From Allofournierella_A excrementavium (GTDB lineage: Bacteria; Bacillota; Clostridia; Oscillospirales; Ruminococcaceae), in contig DWVE01000006.1 of assembly GCA_019120375.1 (NCBI GenBank), forward strand, positions 12,483 to 76,482: a DNA stretch of 64,000 bases, written 5' to 3'. Below, piece by piece: positions 1-6,431 of the stretch. How positions within the stretch are numbered: position 1 is the first letter of the stretch; the number at the start of each line of letters is the position of its first letter. The notes beneath the pieces are model-generated. The model made no database searches. It saw only the letters and a list, made by a program, of their open reading frames with translations, and was not told the origin of the DNA. A program made the position numbers and the translations under genes.

Positions 1-460
1 GCCTGCCGTGATGAGCCCCGGCAACAGACGCGATCCCGGCAGGGCAGCCAAGGGACAAGAGGATCGCCTCACTTGCCCTGGCATGGGAATAGCTTGGCAG
101 CCCGCTCAGATTTTGCCTCAGGCGGACATATTTCTCCACACGTGACCTGGCAGTGGGAATACACTGCAGAATGCGGCTTTGGAAAAGCACAGTGGCCTTT
201 CCCGCGTCATGCATCCACCCGAGGAACATCGCCACTTCGACCAGCATATCCTCCTGCATCCTGAAATGTTTTCTGGTGGCATCCGGCAGCCATCGCAAGA
301 CCAAATACCGCATAACTTCAGCGGTGTCTTTGGAATGCATCCACAACGGCAACCAGCGATCTTCATTTTCCGAGTCCGACTTTGCGGCAAGATACTTTAA
401 ACACGTTTCCTTGTTCATAAGGCGCACCACAGATTTATCTGCCCGGGCGGGCATCCTCAT
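1..460 (-). CDS. cas3: CRISPR-associated Cas3, N-terminal HD nuclease domain (partial, runs off left edge)
   Basis: The reverse strand is open from an ATG at 460 to the window edge, giving 153 codons preceded by an in-frame stop. The translation carries the Cas3 HD-nuclease signature in order: H42 after a WLPLWMH stretch, the H84-D85 pair in GWMHDAGKAT, H126 in SHARASEA, and H150-H151 in GAHHGR. Cas3 is the nuclease-helicase that degrades DNA marked by Cascade in type I CRISPR systems. The helicase part and any Cascade genes would lie left of the window, so the subtype cannot be decided. ATGs at 454 and 418 (codon 15) are alternative starts; no strong ribosome binding site separates them. No CRISPR array is visible in this window. 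The domain call rests on motif order and spacing. Confidence 0.8.
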   Translation of the reverse strand, partial: MRMPARADKSVVRLMNKETCLKYLAAKSDSENEDRWLPLWMHSKDTAEVMRYLVLRWLPDATRKHFRMQEDMLVEVAMFLGWMHDAGKATVLFQSRILQCIPTARSRVEKYVRLRQNLSGLPSYSHARASEAILLSLGCPAGIASVAGAHHGR

Positions 461-611
461 TCGTTACGATTTTTCCGCTTCCACAAGGCTTATATTGAAT
501 CATTCGGGTAGTATCGCACTGCCTCTTTGTTACATCTTCTATCATACACTTATAAAAGTCCCATAGTCAGGTCTTTAAATAGTGTTTTGCGCTTTCTACG
601 AGGTGTTTCAA
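461..611. other. Intergenic region between cas3 start and the RHH gene
   Basis: This 151-bp AT-rich stretch should hold the cas3 promoter and the 3' untranslated region of the regulator gene. I see only a weak reverse-strand promoter candidate (CTGACT, 18 bp, TATGAT) around 543 to 572. No repeat array or gene is supported. Confidence 0.3.
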
Positions 612-815
612 TCACTCCACATCCTGGGAATATTTTGAATCTTTCATATCTTGTTCTATCAGATCCACGATATAGCTGTTTACGCTTTTATTTAATTCTT
701 CTGCGCGCTTTTGGATGAGCTCTTTCTGGCCCTTTTTCACCCGCACGCGCACGTCATCGTAAGCTTTTTTGGAATATCGGTTCACCGCCTGGCCGCTGGC
801 TTTTGTATACGGCAT
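612..815 (-). CDS. Small ribbon-helix-helix-type DNA-binding protein (Arc/antitoxin-like)
   Basis: The product is 67 residues. The start is the ATG at 815, placed 7 bases after an AGGAGGG ribosome binding site; an upstream in-frame ATG at 851 lacks one. The sequence is basic, with a predicted beta strand (DVRVRVKKG) followed by two helices (QKELIQKRAEELN and SVNSYIVDLIEQDM), the layout of Arc/MetJ/CopG ribbon-helix-helix proteins. Such proteins are autorepressors or antitoxins binding palindromes as dimers of dimers. Three matching palindromes lie directly upstream, one overlapping its own -35 box, so autoregulation is likely. No toxin partner is adjacent. The fold is inferred from the pattern, not from a search. 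Confidence 0.7.
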   Translation of the reverse strand: MPYTKASGQAVNRYSKKAYDDVRVRVKKGQKELIQKRAEELNKSVNSYIVDLIEQDMKDSKYSQDVE

Positions 816-859
816 AGCTTTCCCTCCTGTTTTTCTGTTTTGTGCATTCACATGTGCTT

Positions 860-888
860 ATTATAACACAGAAAGCTATTGGTACCAA
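860..888 (-). promoter_or_regulatory. Promoter of the RHH gene
   Basis: On the reverse strand TTGGTA (888 to 883) and TATAAT (865 to 860) are separated by 17 bp. The palindrome at 876 to 891 covers the -35 box, so a bound repressor would block RNA polymerase. Confidence 0.6.
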
Positions 889-891
889 TAG
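876..891. promoter_or_regulatory. Operator palindrome 1 (CTATTGGTACCAATAG)
   Basis: This is a perfect 16-bp palindrome with core ATTGGTACCAAT. It is the first of three copies in 102 bp and overlaps the -35 region of the leftward promoter. The likely ligand is the adjacent ribbon-helix-helix protein, but that is inference. Confidence 0.65.
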
Positions 892-920
892 TATTTCAGA
901 GCATTTTGCACAATTCATCA

Positions 921-938
921 TATATTGGTACCAATATA
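921..938. promoter_or_regulatory. Operator palindrome 2 (TATATTGGTACCAATATA)
   Basis: This is a perfect 18-bp palindrome sharing the ATTGGTACCAAT core, centred 46 bp from copy 1 and 39 bp from copy 3. It lies between the two divergent promoters and could support cooperative repression or looping. Confidence 0.65.
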
Positions 939-955
939 TTTGAACGTTTTGCCAA

Positions 956-984
956 TTGATATATTGGTACCAATATACTATAAT
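956..984 (+). promoter_or_regulatory. Rightward sigma-A promoter containing operator palindrome 3
   Basis: TTGATA (956 to 961) and TATAAT (979 to 984) are separated by exactly 17 bp. The third perfect palindrome (960 to 977, same 18-bp sequence as copy 2) fills the spacer. This promoter should drive the leader ORF, excisionase, integrase and GHKL-nuclease genes, and be repressible through the palindrome. Confidence 0.7.
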
Positions 985-1030
985 AAGCTTGTACAAAAGG
1001 TCAAGCAATTATTCCTAACAGGAGGCCCTT

Positions 1031-1318
1031 ATAAAAAACAGCTTTTTCATTCACTTTCGCTCCGCCTACGTCGCCGCAGGCGCCATCTCTCACCACATCA
1101 GCTGGTTCGGTTCCCGCACTGAGCACATTGCCATAAAAGGTTCACGCGCGCCTCCCGGGTGCACAAACAAAAAGCCGCATCCGGGCGGCCACCCGGACAC
1201 GGCAAACGCAAAACCAACCACTCTCAAAAGCAAGTCCGTTCTGCCCTTTCATCATACCACGCCGGCCTGTGCTGCACAAGCCGAAAAGGGCAGTTCTCAA
1301 AACCCATACTTTATATAA
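1031..1318 (+). CDS. Putative 95-residue leader ORF with a non-standard ATA start
   Basis: A consensus AGGAGG (1019 to 1024) sits 6 bases before an ATA codon that opens a 95-codon frame. The frame has no ATG, GTG or TTG alternative near its start. Its TAA stop (1316 to 1318) abuts the AAAGGAG ribosome binding site of the excisionase gene, the arrangement expected for translational coupling. The predicted protein is basic and rich in His, Pro and Lys; I recognise no family. It could be translated from ATA, be a decayed gene whose ATG mutated, or be a non-coding leader. Confidence 0.35.
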   Translation: MKNSFFIHFRSAYVAAGAISHHISWFGSRTEHIAIKGSRAPPGCTNKKPHPGGHPDTANAKPTTLKSKSVLPFHHTTPACAAQAEKGSSQNPYFI

Positions 1319-1329
1319 AGGAGAACTGT

Positions 1330-1569
1330 ATGAAAAAGGAAATCTCATTTGAAAAGAACTATCTCACCGTGGCGGACGTCAAGAGCTATCTGTGCATCAG
1401 TTCCACCGCGGCCTATGAGCTCACCCACCGCAAGGCCTTCCCGGTCTGCCGGCTGGGGAACTCCATCCGCATCCCCACTCAGCCATTTCTGGCCTGGGTG
1501 GACAAGCACACCCGCATACCGGCCGACCTGCGTTCCGTGGATAAGGAGGTAGGTCTCCGTGTCGGGTAA
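1330..1569 (+). CDS. xis: Excisionase-family winged-helix DNA-binding protein
   Basis: The product is 79 residues. The start ATG at 1330 follows an AAAGGAG box at 7-base spacing. The sequence NYLTVADVKSYLCISSTAAY followed by FPVCRLGNSIRIP matches the HTH_17/excisionase pattern: recognition helix, then a wing ending in a conserved R-I-P. Such proteins bend DNA at attachment sites to direct tyrosine integrases toward excision. The gene overlaps the integrase start by 11 bp, fixing it as the Xis partner. Its size suits the Tn916/conjugative-transposon Xis class. Confidence 0.8.
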   Translation: MKKEISFEKNYLTVADVKSYLCISSTAAYELTHRKAFPVCRLGNSIRIPTQPFLAWVDKHTRIPADLRSVDKEVGLRVG

Positions 1570-2674
1570 GCGCGGCAAGGGCGAAGGCTCTGTCCACAGG
1601 CTGCCCAGCGGCAGCTGGCAGAGCCAGATCATGGACGGTTACACCGACGAGGGCAAGCGCCGCATTGTCAGCTTCACCGCCCCCACACGGGCGGAGGCGC
1701 TGGAGCAGATGCGGGAGTACCTGCAGAACAAGCCCGCCCCCGGCAGCGGCGAGGCGCAGGAGGTGCCGCTGTTTGAAGACTACGCCAGGCTCTGGTATGA
1801 GTCCTACCGCTCACAGGTGGAGGAATCCACCTGGTGCAACTACGGGTACACCATCAAGCTGCTGAACAAGGCCTTCGGCCATCTGCGGCTTACCGACGTG
1901 AAGACCGTTCAGGTCAACCGGTTCATCAACGAGCTGGAATCCCGCGGGTATTCCGCCTCTCAAATCAGCAAGTGCCGCTCGCTGCTCATTCAAATCCTGG
2001 ACGTGGCGGAAGCGGACGACCTGGTGGTGAAGAACTACGCCCGCCGGGCCTTTCGCACCACCAAGCGGCTCAGCAAAAGCCAGCGGGCCCATCACAAGGA
2101 TGCGTTCACCGTGGAAGAGGCCGAGGCCCTTTTGGAGAAGCTCCCGGAGGACCTGCTGGGCAACAGCATCCGACTGATGCTCGTCACCGGGCTGCGCCTG
2201 CAGGAGCTGCTGGCGCTGACCCCCAAAGACATTGCCGCAGACGGGAGCTGGGTGCGTGTGAACAAGGCCGTCAAGATGGTGAACGGCATCCCCAAGCTGG
2301 GCTCGCCCAAGAGCTTCACCAGCCGCCGGGTGGTCCCCGTCGCGCCCAAGTACCGCCACATCGCCCTTTGGCTGCGGGAGAACGGGGGCCAGGCCTTTCT
2401 CTGGTGCGCGCCCCACCGGGACAGCCTGCTCTACGCCACCTACACCGTGCGGCGGAAGTACTACAAGCTGCTGGCCCGGTACCCCGACGTCCGTCCCCTC
2501 TCGCCCCACTGCTGCCGGCACACCTATGTGACGCTGCTGCAGAGCCAGGGCGTCCCCATGGAGACCATTGCCCGGCTCACCGGGCACACCGACATCAAAA
2601 CCACCGACCACTATCTGCACATCTCCGACGACAGCCTGGCGGACGCTGTGGCTGCGCTGGAAGCCATCGTATGA
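1559..2674 (+). CDS. int: Tyrosine recombinase / integrase (Tn916-type)
   Basis: This 371-residue protein starts at a GTG preceded by AAGGAGG and overlaps xis. The N-terminus holds an AP2-like arm-binding segment (about residues 1 to 55), then a SAM-like core-binding domain (about 70 to 165), then the catalytic domain. All catalytic residues are present: R213 in GLRLQE, H317 and R320 in PHCCRHT, H343 in TGHTD and nucleophile Y352 exactly nine residues later. It should catalyse integration and, with Xis, excision of the element. It is probably cotranscribed with the downstream GHKL-nuclease gene, which starts 31 bp after its stop. I could not locate attachment sites. Confidence 0.92.
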   Translation: MSGKRGKGEGSVHRLPSGSWQSQIMDGYTDEGKRRIVSFTAPTRAEALEQMREYLQNKPAPGSGEAQEVPLFEDYARLWYESYRSQVEESTWCNYGYTIKLLNKAFGHLRLTDVKTVQVNRFINELESRGYSASQISKCRSLLIQILDVAEADDLVVKNYARRAFRTTKRLSKSQRAHHKDAFTVEEAEALLEKLPEDLLGNSIRLMLVTGLRLQELLALTPKDIAADGSWVRVNKAVKMVNGIPKLGSPKSFTSRRVVPVAPKYRHIALWLRENGGQAFLWCAPHRDSLLYATYTVRRKYYKLLARYPDVRPLSPHCCRHTYVTLLQSQGVPMETIARLTGHTDIKTTDHYLHISDDSLADAVAALEAIV

Positions 2675-2705
2675 CAAAGTTCAATGAGAAATGAGGTAAC
2701 AAAAT

Positions 2706-4286
2706 ATGGATAACATGAATATTGAAACCGCCGCATCCGCGTCTTTCCCTCTGCCGAAGCTGCCGCAGGACGCCGCGGCCTCGCCCGAGCGGCACGAGAT
2801 TCACATCAACATCACCCGCAAGGCCTTTGACGGTCTGGCCCGGCAGGGGATGCTCTTTCAGCAGGGCATCCACGAGGGTTCCGACAACGCCCTTGCCGCC
2901 GCGGTGCCCGGTGAACAGACCCGTATCTGTATCGCGCTGGCCCCGGATGACGACAAAAACTACCTGCATATGGCGGTGGCGGACTGGGGCCGGGGCATGG
3001 ACCTGGACGCGCTCCAAAACGCGCTGCAGCTGGGCAGCCTGCCCACCGGCAGCGACCGGCTGAACGAGCACGGTTACGGACTGAACAACGCGCTGGCCTG
3101 CCTGACGGGAGGCAGCGGCGAATGGTGCATCTATACCCGCAGCGGGCCCGGCAAGTACTACAAGGTCAGCGGCCCCTTCGACCTCACCATGAACGTTGAA
3201 CTGGTGGATACCCTGGACCTGCCGAAGGGGATGAATCTGCACTGGTCTGAGCCCTCCACCGTGGTCTGTGTGCGGTCACCCATGACCATCGCCCGCACGA
3301 TGCAGCGGCAGGGCAACCGCCGGGGCACCGATCTGGCTTCCCTGAGCGCCTGGCTGGTGGAGCACCTGGGGGTCGCGTATCGGGGCTACCTGGAACTGGA
3401 CAGCCGGACTCTGGAGCCCAGCGCCAAAATCGTGGTGACGGTGGGCGGCTCCACAGTGCTGGTACCCCCGATCCATGTTCCCATGATGCTGACCCGCACC
3501 GAGCATTTTCAGGTGGAACTGGGCGGCCAGGTCGTGCCTTTGACCTACGTCTATGGTGTACTGGACCGCTCGCAGCGGGACCGTCTGGTCCAGGGCGGAA
3601 AGGCGCGGTACTACTACCAGGGCAGCCAGCCCACCCAGGGCATCGACATCCGGCTGGGCAAGCGGGTGATCGCCACAGCCCAGCTGAGCGAGATCTGGCA
3701 GCGGGAGGATGGCAAACCGCTGAGCCGCCACAACAGCTACAACGACTTTGTGGGCGAGCTGTTGATTCCCGAATTGCCCCGGGGCGTGCTCGCGACCCTT
3801 ACCAACAAGACCGGCATCGACCGCAATGACCCGGATTGGGACAAGGTGTTTGAGGCTTTGGCGGTTTACCCGCCGGTAAAGAATGCCCAGTCTGTCGGAG
3901 AAAAGGAACTGCGCCTGCGCTGGATGAAGATGCTCAAAGCCACCAACCCGGAGGATGACGTGAACGGTGAGGTGGCCGTCTGGCCCACCGCCACCCGCAT
4001 CGATGTGGTCGACCGGAATAAATCCGGCAAGTGTGTGCTGTACGAACTCAAGGCAGGGAAAGGCGAACCGCTGGACCTGTACCAGCTGCGGATGTACTGG
4101 GACGGGCTGATCCTGGATGGGGTACAGCCCACCCAGGGGGTATTGCTGGCAGCCGAGTTTTCCGAGCATCTGGACGCGATGCTGCCGCTTCTGAACGCCC
4201 AGCCCACTCCCCCCTTCCCGGACGGAACGCCCAGCGCCCCCTACAACTTCAGCCTGGCCACCCACGAAGAGAAACAGTTGGTATAA
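2706..4286 (+). CDS. GHKL (HSP90/MORC-like) ATPase fused to a PD-(D/E)XK-like nuclease domain
   Basis: This 526-residue protein starts after a GAGGTAAC ribosome binding site. The N-terminal third has the Bergerat ATP-binding motifs: E57 to N61 (HEGSDN), D93-W-G-R-G97, and G123-Y-G125-L. The middle (about 150 to 400) matches the size of a transducer/S5-like region. Near the C-terminus D433 (RIDVV) is followed by a strand carrying E447-L-K449 and then QLRMYWDGL, the core pattern of PD-(D/E)XK nucleases. GHKL ATPases joined to restriction-endonuclease folds are known from bacterial restriction and defence contexts. Position directly behind an integrase suggests a cargo defence or DNA-processing enzyme. 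Activity is inferred from motifs only. Confidence 0.7.
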   Translation: MDNMNIETAASASFPLPKLPQDAAASPERHEIHINITRKAFDGLARQGMLFQQGIHEGSDNALAAAVPGEQTRICIALAPDDDKNYLHMAVADWGRGMDLDALQNALQLGSLPTGSDRLNEHGYGLNNALACLTGGSGEWCIYTRSGPGKYYKVSGPFDLTMNVELVDTLDLPKGMNLHWSEPSTVVCVRSPMTIARTMQRQGNRRGTDLASLSAWLVEHLGVAYRGYLELDSRTLEPSAKIVVTVGGSTVLVPPIHVPMMLTRTEHFQVELGGQVVPLTYVYGVLDRSQRDRLVQGGKARYYYQGSQPTQGIDIRLGKRVIATAQLSEIWQREDGKPLSRHNSYNDFVGELLIPELPRGVLATLTNKTGIDRNDPDWDKVFEALAVYPPVKNAQSVGEKELRLRWMKMLKATNPEDDVNGEVAVWPTATRIDVVDRNKSGKCVLYELKAGKGEPLDLYQLRMYWDGLILDGVQPTQGVLLAAEFSEHLDAMLPLLNAQPTPPFPDGTPSAPYNFSLATHEEKQLV

Positions 4287-4307
4287 CGAGAAAGGATGTG
4301 TGTACCT

Positions 4308-4592
4308 ATGATGATGGAAGCCATTTTTGACGGAGACTTTCGCCCGGATGAAACGGAGGCCTGGGAATCCCCTCTCCGCTGGGACTTGAACAAGGAGATT
4401 CGCTCTCTGCAGGAGGAGCTGAAATCCCACCTGAAGCCGGAAGATTATGTGACGGTAGAGCATCTGGTGGAGCGGTGCTCCCTGCTCAGCCGGGAGGAGT
4501 GCAAGGCTGCGTTCTGCAACGGCTTTGCCGCGGGGTTGTTACTCGTACAGGAAGCCCATTCGTTGGGTGAAAAGCTGTCGATCCCCCAGTAA
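4308..4592 (+). CDS. DUF6809-family small protein
   Basis: The product is 94 residues from the first of three consecutive ATG codons (4308, 4311, 4314); an upstream ATG at 4296 lies inside the ribosome binding site AAAGGATG. The layout is that of DUF6809 proteins common on Firmicutes mobile elements: a short N-terminal segment with a (D/E)G(D/E)..P start, an acidic helix (RSLQEELKSHLKPEDY), and a C-terminal helix with F.NGF..GLLL.QE. The function of the family is unknown. It lies 21 bp after the GHKL-nuclease gene and before a strong terminator, so it is the last gene of that operon. Confidence 0.6.
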   Translation: MMMEAIFDGDFRPDETEAWESPLRWDLNKEIRSLQEELKSHLKPEDYVTVEHLVERCSLLSREECKAAFCNGFAAGLLLVQEAHSLGEKLSIPQ

Positions 4593-4651
4593 TTTCTATA
4601 TAAGATGTCTTGTCTTTAGTGGGTATTGTGCTGTTGCAAGGCTTTCATAAT

Positions 4652-4697
4652 AAAGGCGCATGTTTCAAATTGAGGCATGCGCCTTTACAATTTTTTC
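4652..4697 (+). terminator. Intrinsic terminator after the integrase/GHKL operon
   Basis: AAAGGCGCATG (4652 to 4662) pairs with CATGCGCCTTT (4676 to 4686) in an 11-bp stem, followed by a T-rich run with six consecutive T. It closes the unit that begins at the 956 to 984 promoter. The rest of 4698 to 4884 holds no supported gene. Confidence 0.75.
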
Positions 4698-4791
4698 GCA
4701 TCATTCTACTCTGCTGTCTCGGCTTCTCTGCTTACCCCTCAATTTCAGGTTCTTTGATAGCACACCATCATTCACCACTTAAAACGCGTTC

Positions 4792-4804
4792 ATTGGACAC
4801 CAAC
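4792..4804. promoter_or_regulatory. Candidate operator ATTGG-ACA-CCAAC
   Basis: This 13-bp imperfect inverted repeat is nearly identical to the perfect ATTGG-ACA-CCAAT at 7822 to 7834, which lies inside the antitoxin promoter. Here it sits 80 bp upstream of the -10 box of a HipA-like gene, so its role is uncertain. Confidence 0.35.
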
Positions 4805-4884
4805 AAGAAGAAAACACAGGCTTGCGATTTCCTTCTTCGCTGGCCACACCAACAGATACGGGATACACAGCGCCAATTCTATGG

Positions 4885-4890
4885 TATAAT
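4885..4890 (+). promoter_or_regulatory. Extended -10 promoter of the first HipA-like gene
   Basis: TATAAT is preceded by TGG, forming an extended -10 element; no good -35 box lies 17 bp upstream. It would place the transcript start about 23 bases before the ATG. Confidence 0.45.
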
Positions 4891-4919
4891 GACAATTAAA
4901 GAGAAAAGGGGGTGCGCTA

Positions 4920-6002
4920 ATGGACTGGATTTTACTGAACAAAGATACGCCATTTCTGAAATTCTCCACCTGTCAGAACGAATTTGGCGATGTTTCAGCC
5001 CAGGAAACGGCCTGGCTTTCTCCCTTTCGACCCATCGGATACAGATCTCTTCTGGGTTTCCTGGAAGGGCGGCGCGCTCCCAAGCATCGAAAACACATTG
5101 AGCAGCTTCTTGCGCAATACGGCTGCCTCACACTGGACGGTTTTTTGCAGGTCAGCCACGCGCTTTCCCTCAATGATACCTTTTGGGTAAAACAGGAAGA
5201 TTCGCCATTGTGCTGGCAGGATGTGTCCCTGTATCAGAATGACTTTGATGAGATCATCGCCGAGGCCGCGCTGAACGGCTCCTTCAGCGAGCAGAGTTTT
5301 TCTTCCACTTCGCCGGAATTTGCTACAGACGGTTATTATGCCAAGTGCTGGAAACGGGAGCAAGGCAGCATCTATCTCTATAAAGCCGGCAGCGCCACCT
5401 ATGAACTGGAGCCATTATCCGAATATCTGGCCGCTCAGCTTTCCAGCATCCTGTGCCCTGGTGCAGTTTCGTATGATATGCGATTCCACCATGGGCGACT
5501 GGTATCTACCTGTCCCCTTTTCACCAGCGAATCTGTCGGCCTTGCCAAAATGGCTGCCATTGCCCGTGAAGACCGGTCTATATCCGGCTTGCTGGAGTAT
5601 TTCCGTTCGATCGGCAGCGAGGACGCCTTCCGCCGCATGATGGTTCTGGACGCCATTATCCTGAACACAGACCGGCATCTTGGAAACTTCGGTGTGCTGT
5701 TTGACACGGATACCATGCAGGTGAAGACCATGGCGCCGGTATTTGACAATAACCGGAGTTTGCTGTTTGATCTGGATTCTGATCAATTGGATCACGCGGA
5801 GCGGTATATAGCCCGTCTTACCCCACGGCTGGGATCGGACTTTATTGCCCCAGCGAGAGCCCTGATGACAGAGGATATCCGCAGTGACCTGAAAAACCTG
5901 TATGGGTTTGCGTTCCGGGAACATCCGCAGATTCCGGTAACAGATGGCCGGCTTGAGAAGTTGAGCACAGTTGTGAACAATCAGATCCGGCAGCTGCTAT
6001 GA
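4920..6002 (+). CDS. HipA-like Ser/Thr kinase, copy 1
   Basis: The product is 360 residues, starting 9 bases after a GGGGGTG box. The C-terminal half carries the HipA-type kinase signature: the catalytic loop NTDRHLGNFG (N249, D251, H253) and a metal-binding PVFDNN motif about 20 residues later. Upstream, YLYKAGS resembles the lysine-bearing ATP-binding strand. HipA toxins phosphorylate tRNA synthetases or other targets. The N-terminal region (1 to about 110) resembles that of the copy at 12531 (both contain a D(T)FWVK/DTYWVK E(Q)EDS segment), so the two are paralogues. No antitoxin gene is adjacent. A hairpin at 6052 to 6107 ends the gene. Kinase family is well supported; role is inferred. 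Confidence 0.75.
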   Translation: MDWILLNKDTPFLKFSTCQNEFGDVSAQETAWLSPFRPIGYRSLLGFLEGRRAPKHRKHIEQLLAQYGCLTLDGFLQVSHALSLNDTFWVKQEDSPLCWQDVSLYQNDFDEIIAEAALNGSFSEQSFSSTSPEFATDGYYAKCWKREQGSIYLYKAGSATYELEPLSEYLAAQLSSILCPGAVSYDMRFHHGRLVSTCPLFTSESVGLAKMAAIAREDRSISGLLEYFRSIGSEDAFRRMMVLDAIILNTDRHLGNFGVLFDTDTMQVKTMAPVFDNNRSLLFDLDSDQLDHAERYIARLTPRLGSDFIAPARALMTEDIRSDLKNLYGFAFREHPQIPVTDGRLEKLSTVVNNQIRQLL

Positions 6003-6051
6003 TCTTTTCAAACATGTAAGGCCTTTTTCTTCCTTAAATATCCTGCAATAT

Positions 6052-6107
6052 AAAAGAGTCATTTGGTGTTACCGCATCTTTGCGGCTTTATACCGAATGA
6101 CTCTTTT
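6052..6107 (+). terminator. Structured hairpin motif, copy 1 (terminator-like)
   Basis: A 16-bp outer stem (AAAAGAGTCATTTGGT pairing with ACCGAATGACTCTTTT) encloses an asymmetric internal loop and a 5-bp inner stem CCGCA/TGCGG. It lies 50 bp after the HipA-like gene and ends in four T. Sequence and architecture match copies at 8043 and 8116, including the shared GGTGTTRC element, which a plain terminator would not require. Confidence 0.6.
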
Positions 6108-6194
6108 GCAGGTAAATGGACTTCTGTTCAAGCAGATATGCAAACGCCTTCAATTGATTCATTCGCTTCCTTGCACACCTTTAAGTCACATCAT

Positions 6195-6287
6195 ACTTCC
6201 GATGTTTGCCATCTGCAGCAGCTCACGGATTTTCTCTCGACGGGCATTTTCTTTAGGGGTGCGATTCTTTCTGGCCATATGTAAAAC
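6195..6287 (-). pseudogene. Truncated IS256-family transposase (first 30 codons)
   Basis: The start ATG at 6287 is preceded by GGAGG. That box lies in the 3' arm of a perfect 18-bp hairpin (about 6281 to 6320), so the ribosome binding site is sequestered, as is common for transposase control. The reading frame ends at a TGA after GSMM, where full-length homologues continue for several hundred residues. It is a relic. Confidence 0.55.
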
Positions 6288-6341
6288 CTCCAATGTGGTG
6301 CTCCACATTGGAGGTTTTACACAAAGTTTGGGACAGCCTCA
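6195..6341 (-). mobile_element. IS256-family insertion sequence, 5' end remnant
   Basis: On the reverse strand the segment begins with an IR-like end (6341 toward 6314, GAGGCTGTCCCAAACTTTG...). It continues into a long hairpin and an ATG at 6287 opening a 30-codon frame (MARKNRTPKENARREKIREL start) that matches the N-terminus of IS256-type transposases and then stops. The rest of the transposase is missing, so this is a non-functional scar. No matching right end is seen in 6108 to 6194. Confidence 0.6.
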
Positions 6342-6431
6342 GACAAGGTGTTCTACGTCTTGTCTCCGCGCTTTTTATGCAGGAGCATATCATGCAGACA
6401 ACCCCACCTTCGTGTTGGTTCGCTGCTCCCA

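Noticed and set aside
2595..4463. Reverse ORFs of 215 and 395 codons opposite the GHKL gene
   Set aside because: They are shadows of the forward frame, which has complete Bergerat motifs.
4610..5101. ORF of 163 codons between the DUF6809 and HipA-like genes
   Set aside because: It spans a strong terminator and a promoter, overlaps the kinase start in another frame and has no ribosome binding site.
6338..6370. Fourth copy of the GGTGTT hairpin motif (AGACAAGGTGTTCTACG...)
   Set aside because: It has a 7-bp stem and GGTGTT, but lacks the inner stem and return strand, so the resemblance may be chance.
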